A stretch of DNA of 64,000 nt from Sphaerisporangium sp040649355. GTDB lineage: Bacteria; Actinomycetota; Actinomycetes; Streptosporangiales; Streptosporangiaceae. Below the pieces are notes generated by a model. The model did no database searches and was not told the origin of the DNA. It saw only the letters and a program-made list of their open reading frames with translations. Position 1 is the first letter of the stretch. Each line of letters begins with the position of its first letter. A program made the position numbers and the translations under genes. The stretch is taken from positions 1-64,000 of the forward strand of contig NZ_JBICTU010000025.1 of NCBI RefSeq assembly GCF_043197795.1, given 5' to 3'. Positions 9,454 through 18,050 of the stretch are shown in pieces.

Positions 9454-10369
9454 GATCCTGGTGACCCTCCTGATCGGCGGGTCGTCTTTCGTGCTGACCA
9501 ATGTGCTCGTGGCCGAGGCCGATGTCCTGTCCAGCGTGACCCTGTCGGTCTTCATCGGCGGAGCGGTGTTCGTGGTGCAGTTCCTCGTGGACGTCGACAG
9601 GCAGTTGCAGGCCGTCCTGCGGGACCAGCGCGTGCATCACAGCGCGCTGCACCTGCTGGTCGACAGCGGCTTCAACCGGATCAACGAGGCGACGGAGCTG
9701 TTCGGCCTGGCCGAGACGTCCGCCCTGCAGACCGATGTGATCACCCAGTTCGTGCGCAACGCCACCGCGCTGAGCACCGACCTGCCGAAGCTGATCCAGG
9801 ACCTGGCGCAGTCGGAGATCGCCCGGATGACCCACTTCCTGCGCGAGCTCAGCGAGGGCATCGTGACCCAGGAGGGCGAGGACCGCGACTGGCTGCTCGG
9901 CCTGTCGAAGCACGCGAGCGCGTCGATAGACGCGATCAGCATCCCGATGGTCGACGCCGGAGCCTGGGACATCGAGGGCGGCTTCTGGACGACCGACCTC
10001 GGCATGCGATACCTGGAGAACCAGCGTGACCGCGCGGACAAGGGCGTCCGGGTCCGGCGTATCTTCGTCCTAGATCGTTCCGACCGGCCCGACGAGGAGC
10101 TGTTCAGGCGCGTCTACACCTGGCAGGCGGAGGTGAACATCGAGGTGCGGGTGCTCGACCCGTCGACGATCCCGACCACCCTGCGCGGCTGGCTGTCGGA
10201 CTTCATCGTGTTCGACGGGGTGGTCAGCTACGAGACGACCCTCGGGCCGAGCGTGGGCGAGGGCATCTACATGATCAAGAACACGCAGCTCGTCCTCGAC
10301 CCCGTGCAGGTGAGGACCCTGTCGGAGAGGTTCACCCATCTGTGGGCGCTGGCGCGACCGCTGGACTGA
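9407..10369 (+). CDS. Membrane-anchored protein at the end of the SCO252x-like operon
   Basis: A 320-residue protein with two transmembrane helices at about residues 16-36 and 42-62 (ILVTLLIGGSSFVLTNVLV; VTLSVFIGGAVFVVQFLV), then a helical linker and a C-terminal alpha/beta domain of about 120 residues (RVRRIFVLDRSDRPDEELF; NIEVRVLDPSTIP; LSDFIVFDGVVSYETTL). That last part resembles the degenerate phospholipase D-like fold seen in sensor proteins, but no HKD motif is present. It overlaps the SCO2521-like gene by 47 bp and the convergent oxidase gene by 38 bp. It could anchor the operon's soluble products to the membrane. Confidence 0.7.
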   Translation: MATPSRAELLPQTVRKILVTLLIGGSSFVLTNVLVAEADVLSSVTLSVFIGGAVFVVQFLVDVDRQLQAVLRDQRVHHSALHLLVDSGFNRINEATELFGLAETSALQTDVITQFVRNATALSTDLPKLIQDLAQSEIARMTHFLRELSEGIVTQEGEDRDWLLGLSKHASASIDAISIPMVDAGAWDIEGGFWTTDLGMRYLENQRDRADKGVRVRRIFVLDRSDRPDEELFRRVYTWQAEVNIEVRVLDPSTIPTTLRGWLSDFIVFDGVVSYETTLGPSVGEGIYMIKNTQLVLDPVQVRTLSERFTHLWALARPLD

Positions 10370-11513
10370 ACCTCGCCGGATCGCACAGCCCGAGCAGCGC
10401 GCGCGTGGCCGCGTCGGCGGTACGGCCGCGGTCGAGCAGCGCGCCGACGAGCTCGGCGCTGACGGGCGCGAGCGTGATGCCGAGCCCGACGTGCCCCGTG
10501 GCGAGGATCACCCGGCCGTGGGGCTCGACGTGACCGATGAGCGGGATGCCGTCCAGGCTCCCCGGTCGTACGCCCGCCCAGTGCCGGCCGTGCCTCCAGG
10601 TGGCGGCCTCCGGGGCGAGGACGGCCAGCCCGCGCCGCATGACCGCGAGGTTCCCCGGCGTGGGCGCCGTGTCCGATCGGCCCCGCTCGTAGGTGACCCC
10701 GACCGCGAGCCGTCCGTCGATCCTCGGGACGACGTAGATGTCGCGCCCCTCGACGCAGGCGTAGACGTGATGGCGCATGGGGTAGCCACGCGCGCCGGGA
10801 GCCACCACCTCCATCGCCTCCCCCTTGATCGGGAGCAGCAGGTTCGCGTGGTCCGGGACCAGGGACCCGCTGAGGTGGCCGCCGGCCACGACGAGGTGGC
10901 CGGACTCGACGCGGGCGCCGTCTCCGAGGGTCACGGCCACGCCGCCCGCGTGGACGTCCACGCGCTCGACCCACGAGCGCGACTCGATCCGGACCGCCGG
11001 GTCCCGCCAGAGGACGGCCGAGAGCGCGGACATCAGCCGCGGCGGCTCCAGAGCCAGCTCGGTCGGCAGGTGGAATCCGCCCCGGACCTCCTGGCTGATG
11101 AGCGGCTCGACCCGGAGCACCTCGTGCCTCGACAGGGGCTCGACCTTCGCTTCGATGGCGCGCCAGCGGGGCAGGACGCTTTCCTGGAGCCTGGCCATCT
11201 CCTCGTCGTCCAGCGCGATTTGCAGAGCGCCGGTGGAAAGCAATGGAACCTGTATTCCCGACAGGCCGATAATGGTTTCCAGCCACACGGGATACAGATC
11301 TCGGCTGCGTTTGACGAGCTCGCGCAATGGGCCCAGGCACAGTTCGTCGGTCTCGGTGATGATGCCGCCCATCGCCGCCGAGGAAGCCCCGCTGCCGAGC
11401 CTGGCACCTCCATCGACGAGCACAACTGTGCGGCCTTCGGCGCTGAGCCGATGGGCGATGGCGCAACCAACGATCCCCCCACCGGCAATGGTCACGTCAT
11501 AGGTTGCGCGCAC
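10332..11513 (-). CDS. FAD-dependent amine/amino-acid oxidase (DAO family)
   Basis: A 393-residue flavoenzyme. The N-terminal dinucleotide fold is YDVTIAGGGIVGCAIAHRL, followed by VVLVDGGARLGSGASSAAMGG as in glycine/sarcosine/D-amino-acid oxidases and ThiO. The C-terminal FAD motif is GVRPGSLDGIPLIG with GRVILATGHVGLGITLAP. It should oxidise an amine or amino acid with release of peroxide; the substrate is not predictable, since no thi or sarcosine genes adjoin. GTG 11513 is preceded by GAGGAG at 6 nt. Transcribed alone; convergent with the operon at 3893-10369. Confidence 0.85.
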   Translation of the reverse strand: MRATYDVTIAGGGIVGCAIAHRLSAEGRTVVLVDGGARLGSGASSAAMGGIITETDELCLGPLRELVKRSRDLYPVWLETIIGLSGIQVPLLSTGALQIALDDEEMARLQESVLPRWRAIEAKVEPLSRHEVLRVEPLISQEVRGGFHLPTELALEPPRLMSALSAVLWRDPAVRIESRSWVERVDVHAGGVAVTLGDGARVESGHLVVAGGHLSGSLVPDHANLLLPIKGEAMEVVAPGARGYPMRHHVYACVEGRDIYVVPRIDGRLAVGVTYERGRSDTAPTPGNLAVMRRGLAVLAPEAATWRHGRHWAGVRPGSLDGIPLIGHVEPHGRVILATGHVGLGITLAPVSAELVGALLDRGRTADAATRALLGLCDPARFSPAVAPAPTDG

Positions 11514-11677
11514 GCGCGACTCCTCGCCACCCCGTAGTGCCCGTGCCCTGTTTTCGCGCGATACGCGGACCCATTCCTTTCTCAACGAGGCATTTGCGTC
11601 CGTACGACGATATCGCGGCGGGACAACGCCGAGGAGAGCCGAGCGACATCGGGAGACAATCCGACCCGGACATGCGT

Positions 11678-11710
11678 GAGGGCCCGGGATCCATTGGATC
11701 CCGGGCCCTC
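11678..11710 (-). terminator. Strong hairpin terminator after tRNA-fMet
   Basis: A perfect 15-bp stem (GAGGGCCCGGGATCC and its complement) with an ATT loop, starting three bases beyond the tRNA 3' end. No U tract follows, as is common in actinomycetes. The symmetry means it could also stop transcription from the other side. Confidence 0.8.
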
Positions 11711-11712
11711 AT

Positions 11713-11789
11713 TGGTAGCGGGGGTAGGATTTGAACCTACGACCTCTGGGTTATGAGCCCAGCGAGCTACCGAGCTGCTCCACCCCGCG
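11713..11789 (-). tRNA. Initiator tRNA-fMet (CAT)
   Basis: A 77-nt cloverleaf including an encoded CCA. The anticodon loop is CTCATAA with three consecutive G:C pairs in the anticodon stem (GGG/CCC), and position 1 is C facing U72, an unpaired first acceptor position. Both are marks of initiator rather than elongator tRNA. The T arm contains GTTCAAATC. Its own promoter lies upstream and a strong hairpin directly downstream. Confidence 0.95.
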
Positions 11790-11804
11790 TCGGCTTGCAT
11801 TTAA

Positions 11805-11833
11805 AGACTATCGGCCCTTTGGGGCACTGGCAA
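11805..11833 (-). promoter_or_regulatory. Promoter of tRNA-fMet
   Basis: On the minus strand TTGCCA (plus-strand 11828-11833) and TAGTCT (11805-11810) are separated by exactly 17 nt, with the tRNA 5' end 15 nt beyond the -10. This fits a housekeeping-sigma promoter with a very short leader. Confidence 0.7.
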
Positions 11834-11900
11834 ATCGTATGGTCCTCGCCGTTCCGGGGCGGGCGCGGCCGTCGCCGGCCGTACCCGCCCCGGAACACGC

Positions 11901-14855
11901 CTACGAGCTGGGCGTCGGCGTTGGAGTGGGGCTCGCCGTGGGCGTCGCGGTGGCGGCCGCCGCCGGCGCCCCGGTGGGCGTCGCCGAGGGCGTGGCCGAC
12001 GGGCTGGGCTTCTGCTTGCCCAGCGCCGACTCCAGGTCCTTCAGCGCCTGGGCGAGCCGCTTCTGCGCCTCGCCGTACGCCGCGAAGTCACCGTTCTTGA
12101 TCGCCTTCTGCCCGTCCTCGTACGCCTTCTGGGCGCTGTCGAAGGCCTTGGTGAGATCGGGCGTCACGGTGGAGGTGTTCGGCTGGCTCGGCGTCAGCGG
12201 CGTCGTCGGGGTGGACGGCAGTTGCTGGCCCTGGCCGAACACCTGGTTCAGCGCGTCCGCGAGCGTGGTTCCGATGCCCACGTCGGACCCGAACATGACC
12301 AGCACCCGCGCCAGGGTGGGATAGCGCGCGGAGTTCTGCACCTTCGGCTGGACGTAGACCGGCTCGACGTACAGCAGGCCGCCGCCGAACGGCAGGGTCA
12401 GCAGGTTGCCGTTCAAGGTCTCCGTCGTGCCGCCGATCCGCAGGTCGTTCAGGACGCTGGCGGCCTTCGTGTCGAAGGTGTTCTGCGCCTGTTTGGGACC
12501 GGGGATGGTCGTGTCGCTCGGTAGCTGAAGGATCTTGATCTTCGTGGCCGAGTCGCCGGTGGCGTCCACCGCCATGAAGGCCGCCAGGTTGTCCCGGTTG
12601 TTCGGCACCATGGTCGTGGTGAGCGAGAAGCGCGGCTCCGCCTCGTTCGGCATCCTGAGCGTCACGTAGTACGGGGGCTGCTTGGTCTTCGAGCTCGCCG
12701 GGTCCTCGGGCACCTTCCAGAAGTCCTGGCCGCCGTAGAACGCGTTCGAGTCGGTGACGTGGTAGTTGCCGAGGATGTCGCGCTGCACCTTGAACAGGTC
12801 TTCGGGGTAGCGCAGGTGCTCCATGAGCTCGGTCGAGATCTTGGACTTCGGCTGGATGACGCCGCCGAAGGCCTTCTCCCAGGTCTGGAGCAGCGGGTCC
12901 TTCTCGTCCCAGGCGTACAGCGAGACGGTGCCGTCATAGGCGTCCACCGTCGCCTTGACCGAGTTGCGGATGTAGTTGATGTGGTCGCGCGGCTGCGGGG
13001 CGGTCAGGAGCCTCTCGGTCGAGGTGTCCCTGGTCATGTCACCGAAGCTGCGACGCTCGGAGTAGGGGTAGTCCTCGGACATCGTGTAGCCGTCGACGAT
13101 CCACAGGATGCGCCCGCCCACGATCGCGGGGTAGGGGTCGCCGTCGAGCGTCAGGAACGGGGCGACCTGCTGGATCCGGTCGCGCGGGTCGCGGTTGTAC
13201 AGGATGCGCGACTTGCTGTTGATGTCGGACGACAGCAGCAGGTTGGTCTCGCCGTACTTGCTCGCGTACAGCAGGCGGGTGAGGAAGTTCCCGATGGGAA
13301 CGCCGCCCTTGCCGGTGTAGGTGAAGTTCTCCTGGCCGCTGCCCTGCCCGTTGTTGCTCTGCTCGGGGAAGTCGAGCTCGATGGGCTTGGCGCCGCCGCC
13401 GACGATGGAGTACTCGGGGGAGTTCTCACCGAAGTAGATGCGCGGCTCGAAGTCGCCCAGCCCCTTGGTGGGCGGGATGTCCTTCACGATGAAGTCGGGC
13501 TTGCCCTGGGGGTCGGTCTTGCTTCCCGGGCCGGCGACGAACCCGAAGCCGTGGGTGTAGACCAGATGGTCGTTGATCCAGTTGCTGTCCGGAGCCTTGC
13601 CGACTTCACGGACCGCCACCACCGTGTCGCGCGACACTCCGTCGATCTTGTAGCGGTCGACGTCGAGCTGGTCGGGGAACTGGTAGTAACCCTTGATCTG
13701 CTGGAGCTGCTCGAAGGTCGGGGAGAGCACGCTCGGGTCGAGCAGGCGCACGCCGGGGATCGTCGAGACCTCGCTCTGGAGCTCCTGCTGAGTGCCCTGC
13801 GTCTTGGCGCTGTAAGGGGTGACCTCGGTGGACGAGACCCCGTAGGCGTCTCTGGTCGCCGTGATGTTGCGCTGGATGTAGTCCTGCTCTTTGCTCTGCT
13901 GGTTCGGCTTGACCTGGAACTGCTCGACCAGCGCCGGGTAGACGGTGCCGACCAGGACGGCCGAGAGCACGAGGAGCCCGAAGCCGACTCCGGGGAGCAT
14001 GCCGCCGGACCGTACGATGCCGGCGAAGAAGAGCGCGGCACAGATCAGCGCGATGATCGCCAGGATGCTCTTGGCGGGCAGCACGGCGTGGACGTCTGTG
14101 TAGGAGGCGCCGAAGACCTTGCCCCGGTCGGAGAAGACCAGGCCATAACGGTCGGTGAAGTACGCGACGGCCTTGAGCAGCACGAACAGGCCCACCAGCA
14201 CCGACAGGTGGACCCGGGCGGCACGCGTGGCGTGCAGGCCCGGCGACTGCAGCCGGAAGCCCCCGTACAGGTAGTGGACGATCGCCGCCGCGACGATCGA
14301 GATGATCACCGCGGTGAACAGGAAGTTCAGCACCATCCGGATGAACGGGAAGGTGAACATGAAGAACGAGATGTCCATGTGGAACATCGGATCGGACTTG
14401 CCGAAGGACGACCCGTTGATGAAGAGCAGCCAGGTCTTCCACTGGCCCGCGGTGGAGGAGCCGGTGAACAGGCCCAGCACCGCCAGCCCGACCAGAAAGA
14501 CCATCTTCCGGTGCGGGTCGATCGCCGCGCGGTAGCGGTCGGCCCCCTGGGAGGCGCCGCCGAACATGCCGATCCCGAACAGGGGACGGGCGCGGTAGGC
14601 GATGATCATGTTGCCGCCGACCACGCCGCCCATCAGCAGCGCGCCGAACACGAACAGCAGCAGCTGGGTGACGAGCATGGTCGAGAAGACCGAGGTGTAG
14701 CCGACCGAGTCGAACCACAGCCAGTCGGTGAAGATACCGGCGAACACGAAGAACAAGATGACGATCGCGACCAGAGTGATCGCGACGGGAACGAGAAGCC
14801 GCGGCCGGCGGGGCATACGCATCGCCCGACCCGCGCCGGGGTTCCGGAAGGTCAA
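11901..14855 (-). CDS. UPF0182 family integral membrane protein
   Basis: A 984-residue protein of the UPF0182 family, near-universal in actinobacteria and of unknown function. About seven transmembrane helices fill residues 15-310 (for example LLVPVAITLVAIVILFFVFA and the conserved FTDWLWFDSVGYTSVF). A large, presumably extracytoplasmic, domain follows (WINDHLVYTHGFGFVAGP; EPRIYFGENSPEYSIVG). The C-terminus ends in an Ala/Thr/Pro-rich tail after residue 940. TTG 14855 is the longest start; ATG 14822 (MRMPRRPRLL) is a plausible alternative. The length is normal for the family. Confidence 0.92.
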   Translation of the reverse strand: MTFRNPGAGRAMRMPRRPRLLVPVAITLVAIVILFFVFAGIFTDWLWFDSVGYTSVFSTMLVTQLLLFVFGALLMGGVVGGNMIIAYRARPLFGIGMFGGASQGADRYRAAIDPHRKMVFLVGLAVLGLFTGSSTAGQWKTWLLFINGSSFGKSDPMFHMDISFFMFTFPFIRMVLNFLFTAVIISIVAAAIVHYLYGGFRLQSPGLHATRAARVHLSVLVGLFVLLKAVAYFTDRYGLVFSDRGKVFGASYTDVHAVLPAKSILAIIALICAALFFAGIVRSGGMLPGVGFGLLVLSAVLVGTVYPALVEQFQVKPNQQSKEQDYIQRNITATRDAYGVSSTEVTPYSAKTQGTQQELQSEVSTIPGVRLLDPSVLSPTFEQLQQIKGYYQFPDQLDVDRYKIDGVSRDTVVAVREVGKAPDSNWINDHLVYTHGFGFVAGPGSKTDPQGKPDFIVKDIPPTKGLGDFEPRIYFGENSPEYSIVGGGAKPIELDFPEQSNNGQGSGQENFTYTGKGGVPIGNFLTRLLYASKYGETNLLLSSDINSKSRILYNRDPRDRIQQVAPFLTLDGDPYPAIVGGRILWIVDGYTMSEDYPYSERRSFGDMTRDTSTERLLTAPQPRDHINYIRNSVKATVDAYDGTVSLYAWDEKDPLLQTWEKAFGGVIQPKSKISTELMEHLRYPEDLFKVQRDILGNYHVTDSNAFYGGQDFWKVPEDPASSKTKQPPYYVTLRMPNEAEPRFSLTTTMVPNNRDNLAAFMAVDATGDSATKIKILQLPSDTTIPGPKQAQNTFDTKAASVLNDLRIGGTTETLNGNLLTLPFGGGLLYVEPVYVQPKVQNSARYPTLARVLVMFGSDVGIGTTLADALNQVFGQGQQLPSTPTTPLTPSQPNTSTVTPDLTKAFDSAQKAYEDGQKAIKNGDFAAYGEAQKRLAQALKDLESALGKQKPSPSATPSATPTGAPAAAATATPTASPTPTPTPSS

Positions 14856-15160
14856 GGCCCACCCCTAGATTTCACGAGTAACGGTCCGTGTCTGGCAACC
14901 TACACCGGTAGTGAAGCGGTCACCTTCCAAGCCACGGGCACGGTCGGGCCACAACTTGCGGCCTTCCCGCGCCCGGCCGGCCCACGCGCCGCGTGAGGTC
15001 GGGCACGGCTCGGAGCACGCGCGACGCCACCGGATAGGACGTGCGCGTACAGGTGGCCCAACGCCCCGGGCACCCGGCGGGTTCCCCGCCGGCGGGCCGG
15101 GCACGCGGGACGGGCCGCGAAACCCCGAAGGTTCACGCGGGCCCGACCGGCCGGGTGAGG
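14856..15160. other. Intergenic region between UPF0182 and YlbL-like genes
   Basis: About 305 bp with no supported gene. It should contain the promoter of the UPF0182 gene on its left side and the terminator of the YlbL-like gene (hairpin at 15074-15092) on its right. The rest is GC-rich with no further structure I can name. Confidence 0.5.
15074..15092 (-). terminator. GC hairpin downstream of the YlbL-like gene
   Basis: An 8-bp perfect stem, CCGGCGGG and CCCGCCGG, with a 3-nt loop, about 70 nt beyond the stop codon of the protease gene. No U tract. A probable terminator. Confidence 0.45.
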
Positions 15161-16204
15161 TCACCTGGCCGGACAACTCGCCACTTGCCCGGACCCCGTG
15201 CGCAGCGCGTCGATCGCCTTGACGGCCTCGTGCATCGTGCTCACCTTCACGAGACGAAGGCCCTTCGGGACCGCCTGGACGGCGTCGTCGCAGTTGTCGG
15301 CGGGGGTCAGGAAGATCGTGGCCCCCGCGTCGCGCGCGCCGACCATCTTCTGCTGGATGCCGCCGATCGGGCCGACCTTGCCGTCGGGAGTGATCGTGCC
15401 GGTGCCGGCGATCGACGAGCCGCCCGTGAGCGGGCCGGGGGTGAGCTTGTCGTAGATGCCCAGGGAGAACATCAGGCCGGCGCTCGGGCCGCCGACGTCA
15501 CCGACGTTGACGTTCACGGTGAACGGGAACTTGAACTGGGTGCCCATGATCATGCCGACGATGGAGCCGTTGGCGCCCGCCACCGTGCCGATCTTGAGGG
15601 TCATGGGCTTGCCGTCGCGCACGACGCTGAACTCGACCTGCTCGCCGGCCTTGTGCTTGCGCACGCCGGCCGCGACCTCGTCCACCGTGCGGACCGGCGC
15701 GCCGTCGACGGCGGTGATCTCGTCGTTGCGCAGCAGCTTGCCGTCGGCGGGCTTGCCCTTCTGCGTGGAGGCCACGGCCACGATGACCTTGATGGGGATC
15801 TTCAGCTCGTTCAGCGCCGCGGCGGTCGCGTCCTGCTGGGAGCTGCTCATCTCCTGGGTGTTCTGCTCCTCGACCTCTTTCACCGACACGGCCTTGGGGA
15901 AGATCGTCTCTTCGGGCACGACGGCGACGGTGGGGTCCATCCAGCCGCGCAGCGCGGTGAGCAGGTCGATGTGGGCCTCGGGCCCGCCCTGGTATGCCAC
16001 GGTGACCAGGCTCAGCTTGCCTGAGGTGGGATAGGTCTGGTGCCCCGAGATGCTGATGACCGGCTTGCCCTTGACGTCGCCCAGAGTGTTCTCCGTCGGA
16101 CCGGGGCTCAGGGCGACGTACGGCACGGGCAGCAGCGCGCCGGCGCCGCCGAGCACGAGCGTGAGCACGCCCGCAACCATCAACGTCAGACGTCGTCGGG
16201 ACAT
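15161..16204 (-). CDS. YlbL family PDZ/Lon-type (S16) serine protease
   Basis: A 347-residue membrane-anchored protease. An N-terminal signal-anchor helix (LTLMVAGVLTLVLGGAGALLPVPYVALSPGPTENTLG region) is followed by a PDZ-like domain (about residues 120-215, with GKLLRNDEITAVDG) and a C-terminal Lon-like domain. The catalytic Ser sits in GGPSAGLMFSLGIYD and the Lys in DGKVGPIGGIQQKMVGA, the usual S16 dyad. It is predicted to degrade or process proteins at the outer face of the membrane. Length and layout match the actinobacterial family. ATG 16204 directly precedes the anchor. Confidence 0.92.
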   Translation of the reverse strand: MSRRRLTLMVAGVLTLVLGGAGALLPVPYVALSPGPTENTLGDVKGKPVISISGHQTYPTSGKLSLVTVAYQGGPEAHIDLLTALRGWMDPTVAVVPEETIFPKAVSVKEVEEQNTQEMSSSQQDATAAALNELKIPIKVIVAVASTQKGKPADGKLLRNDEITAVDGAPVRTVDEVAAGVRKHKAGEQVEFSVVRDGKPMTLKIGTVAGANGSIVGMIMGTQFKFPFTVNVNVGDVGGPSAGLMFSLGIYDKLTPGPLTGGSSIAGTGTITPDGKVGPIGGIQQKMVGARDAGATIFLTPADNCDDAVQAVPKGLRLVKVSTMHEAVKAIDALRTGSGQVASCPAR

Positions 16205-16303
16205 GGGGGCAACTCTATGCGCTCGCCGGGACGACGGTTACGCGGACACACACAGGGCGGACATCCAGGTCAATCACAGCCTCAGGTTCGGTGAACCCCC
16301 TGG

Positions 16304-16780
16304 TCAGCCGCAGGCGCCGACCCATTCGGCGGAGCCGTCGGCGAAGACCTGGTGCTTCCAGATGGGCACTTCCCGCTTGAGGTCGTCGATCAGGCGCCGG
16401 GAGGCCTCGAACGCCTCGCCCCGATGGGCGGCCGCCACGGCGACGATCACCGCCGTGTCGCCCAGCTCCAGATCGCCGACCCGGTGGACGGCCGCGAGCG
16501 CGGTCAGGGGGAAGTCGGCGGCGACCTTCTCGGCGACGCGGCGCAGCTCGGCCTCCGCGCTCGGGTGCGCGGAGTACGAGAGCAGGGTGACGGGCTTGCC
16601 GTGGTCCTGGCTTCGCACGGTGCCGACGAAGATGGTCGTACCGCCCGCCGCATGGTCGCCGACGGCACCGAGGACCTCGTCCACGGAGAGCGGGGTGTCG
16701 CGAATGCCCAGCAATCGGATGACGTCCACGCCATGAGGGTACTCCGCGGCCCGGACGTGGCCGGAGATCTCCATGCCCAT
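16304..16780 (-). CDS. moaE: Molybdopterin synthase catalytic subunit MoaE
   Basis: A 158-residue MoaE. Its family blocks are all present: GTTIFVGTVRSQDHGKPV, VHRVGDLELGDTAVIVAVAAAHRGEAF, and the active-site region LKREVPIWKHQVFADGSAEW with its conserved lysines. With MoaD it inserts two sulfurs into precursor Z to make molybdopterin. No other moa gene is adjacent, so this copy is solitary here. ATG 16780 and GTG 16729 are both possible starts; neither has a strong ribosome binding site. Streptomyces MoaE proteins have an N-terminal extension, which favours the longer form. Confidence 0.93.
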   Translation of the reverse strand: MGMEISGHVRAAEYPHGVDVIRLLGIRDTPLSVDEVLGAVGDHAAGGTTIFVGTVRSQDHGKPVTLLSYSAHPSAEAELRRVAEKVAADFPLTALAAVHRVGDLELGDTAVIVAVAAAHRGEAFEASRRLIDDLKREVPIWKHQVFADGSAEWVGACG

Positions 16781-16897
16781 AGGGGTGCCCGGATCCGCTG
16801 CCGGACCCGTACACCCGCAGGTCCGGCGGGGGACCCCAGAACTCCTCCTAGATCCGCTGCGATCCCTCTAGATCCGCCTGGTTCCGCCTGGTTCCGC

Positions 16898-17968
16898 CTA
16901 GATCCGCCGCTTGCGGCGTGCTCTGCGGACGATCGCGGCGGTGCCGATCACGGCGACGGTGGCGCCGGCGGCGGTGAGCGTGGCCTCCTTGCCGGAAAGG
17001 CGGCGGCCGACGACCGCGTGCTTGCCCTCGCGGAGATCCAGAAGCTGCTGGAGCGCGGCCTCGTTCGTCCAGGCGGGCTTCCACCCGGCGGCACGCAGGG
17101 AGGCGCAGTCGACCACCCAGGGGTAGACGACATAGTGCAGGTCGGTGGCGGGGGCCGGCGTGATGCCGAGGCGGTGCAGCCGCTGCGCGGTGCCGAAGGT
17201 CAGCCCGGCGGGCAGCTCGAAGCGCCGCAGGCCGGACAGCTCCTCGACCTGCTCCATTTCCAGCCATCCGTCGCTGCCGACGGTGACGACCCCGGAGACC
17301 AGGCCGAGCGCCGCCAGCTCAAGGGCCGACACCAGGTCGTCCACGTGGCAGAACTGCCAGTGCGGAGCCGAGCCCTTGACGGTGAGCAGGCGCGGAGCCT
17401 CGAAGTGGCGCGTGACCACCGTGTCCATGCCCGGCCCCACAACGGCGGCCGGCCGCAGCACGGTCACCTCCAGGCCGGGATGACTGCGAAGGCAGCGCCG
17501 CACCAGGGCCTCGATCTCCAGGTGGTCGCCGACCACGCCGGAGTCGGGCTCGGCGGCCACCGGCGCGTCCTCGGGCAGCGGAACCGGGTTGTCCGGCACC
17601 GCCCCGTAGACCATCGCGCTCGTCACCAGGACCACCCGCCGCACCCGCGCGGCGGCCGAGGCCGTGAGCACGGTCTGCGCCGCCCTGAGGTTGTAGGCGC
17701 GGCGCTCGGCCGGGTCCGCGTCGAGCCGGTAGTCGGAGGCGAGATGGACCAGGACGTCGACGTCGGAGATCCGGTTCGCCAAGAGCGGATCTCGGACGTC
17801 GAGAACCCGCCAGGTGACGTTCGGGACGTCGCCTCGCTGGTCGTCTATCGCCACCACGCGGCGGAAATCCGCAGACGAGGCGACCCGGGAGAGGAACTCC
17901 CTGCCCAGCCCTGTGGCCGCGCCGGTGACGGCGACGACCGGTGGCCGGAGGCGTTTCGAGGTAGGCAC
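16898..17968 (-). CDS. NAD-dependent epimerase/dehydratase (extended SDR)
   Basis: A 356-residue extended short-chain dehydrogenase. The nucleotide motif is VVAVTGAATGLGREFLSRV, then VAIDDQRGD, VLVHLASDY and VVLVTSAMVYG, where SAMVYG should carry the Ser/Tyr. HWQFCHVDDLVSALELAALG is the typical C-terminal block. Unusually, a C-terminal hydrophobic helix (LTAAGATVAVIGTAAIV) with an Arg/Lys-rich end suggests membrane attachment. GTG 17968 has GAGG at 5 nt and is preferred over GTG 17986. It is divergent from the zincin gene at 18051. The substrate is unknown. Confidence 0.84.
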   Translation of the reverse strand: MPTSKRLRPPVVAVTGAATGLGREFLSRVASSADFRRVVAIDDQRGDVPNVTWRVLDVRDPLLANRISDVDVLVHLASDYRLDADPAERRAYNLRAAQTVLTASAAARVRRVVLVTSAMVYGAVPDNPVPLPEDAPVAAEPDSGVVGDHLEIEALVRRCLRSHPGLEVTVLRPAAVVGPGMDTVVTRHFEAPRLLTVKGSAPHWQFCHVDDLVSALELAALGLVSGVVTVGSDGWLEMEQVEELSGLRRFELPAGLTFGTAQRLHRLGITPAPATDLHYVVYPWVVDCASLRAAGWKPAWTNEAALQQLLDLREGKHAVVGRRLSGKEATLTAAGATVAVIGTAAIVRRARRKRRI

Positions 17969-18050
17969 GAGGTCCTCACTTTGCACTGATCCGCCCTACG
18001 ACGGATAACGTGGCGGATGTGGACTCCTCCATCCTGCACGAGGTAGAGCG

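Noticed and set aside
9407..10369. Phospholipase D-type enzyme
   Set aside because: The C-terminal fold looks similar but no HKD motif is present, so no enzymatic activity is claimed.
11713..11789. Elongator tRNA-Met
   Set aside because: Three G:C pairs in the anticodon stem and a mismatched position 1:72 identify it as initiator tRNA.
12759..14996. A 745-codon open frame on the plus strand opposite the UPF0182 gene
   Set aside because: It is a GC-codon shadow: Val/Asp/Arg/Gly-rich, no domain, and antisense to a well-supported family protein.
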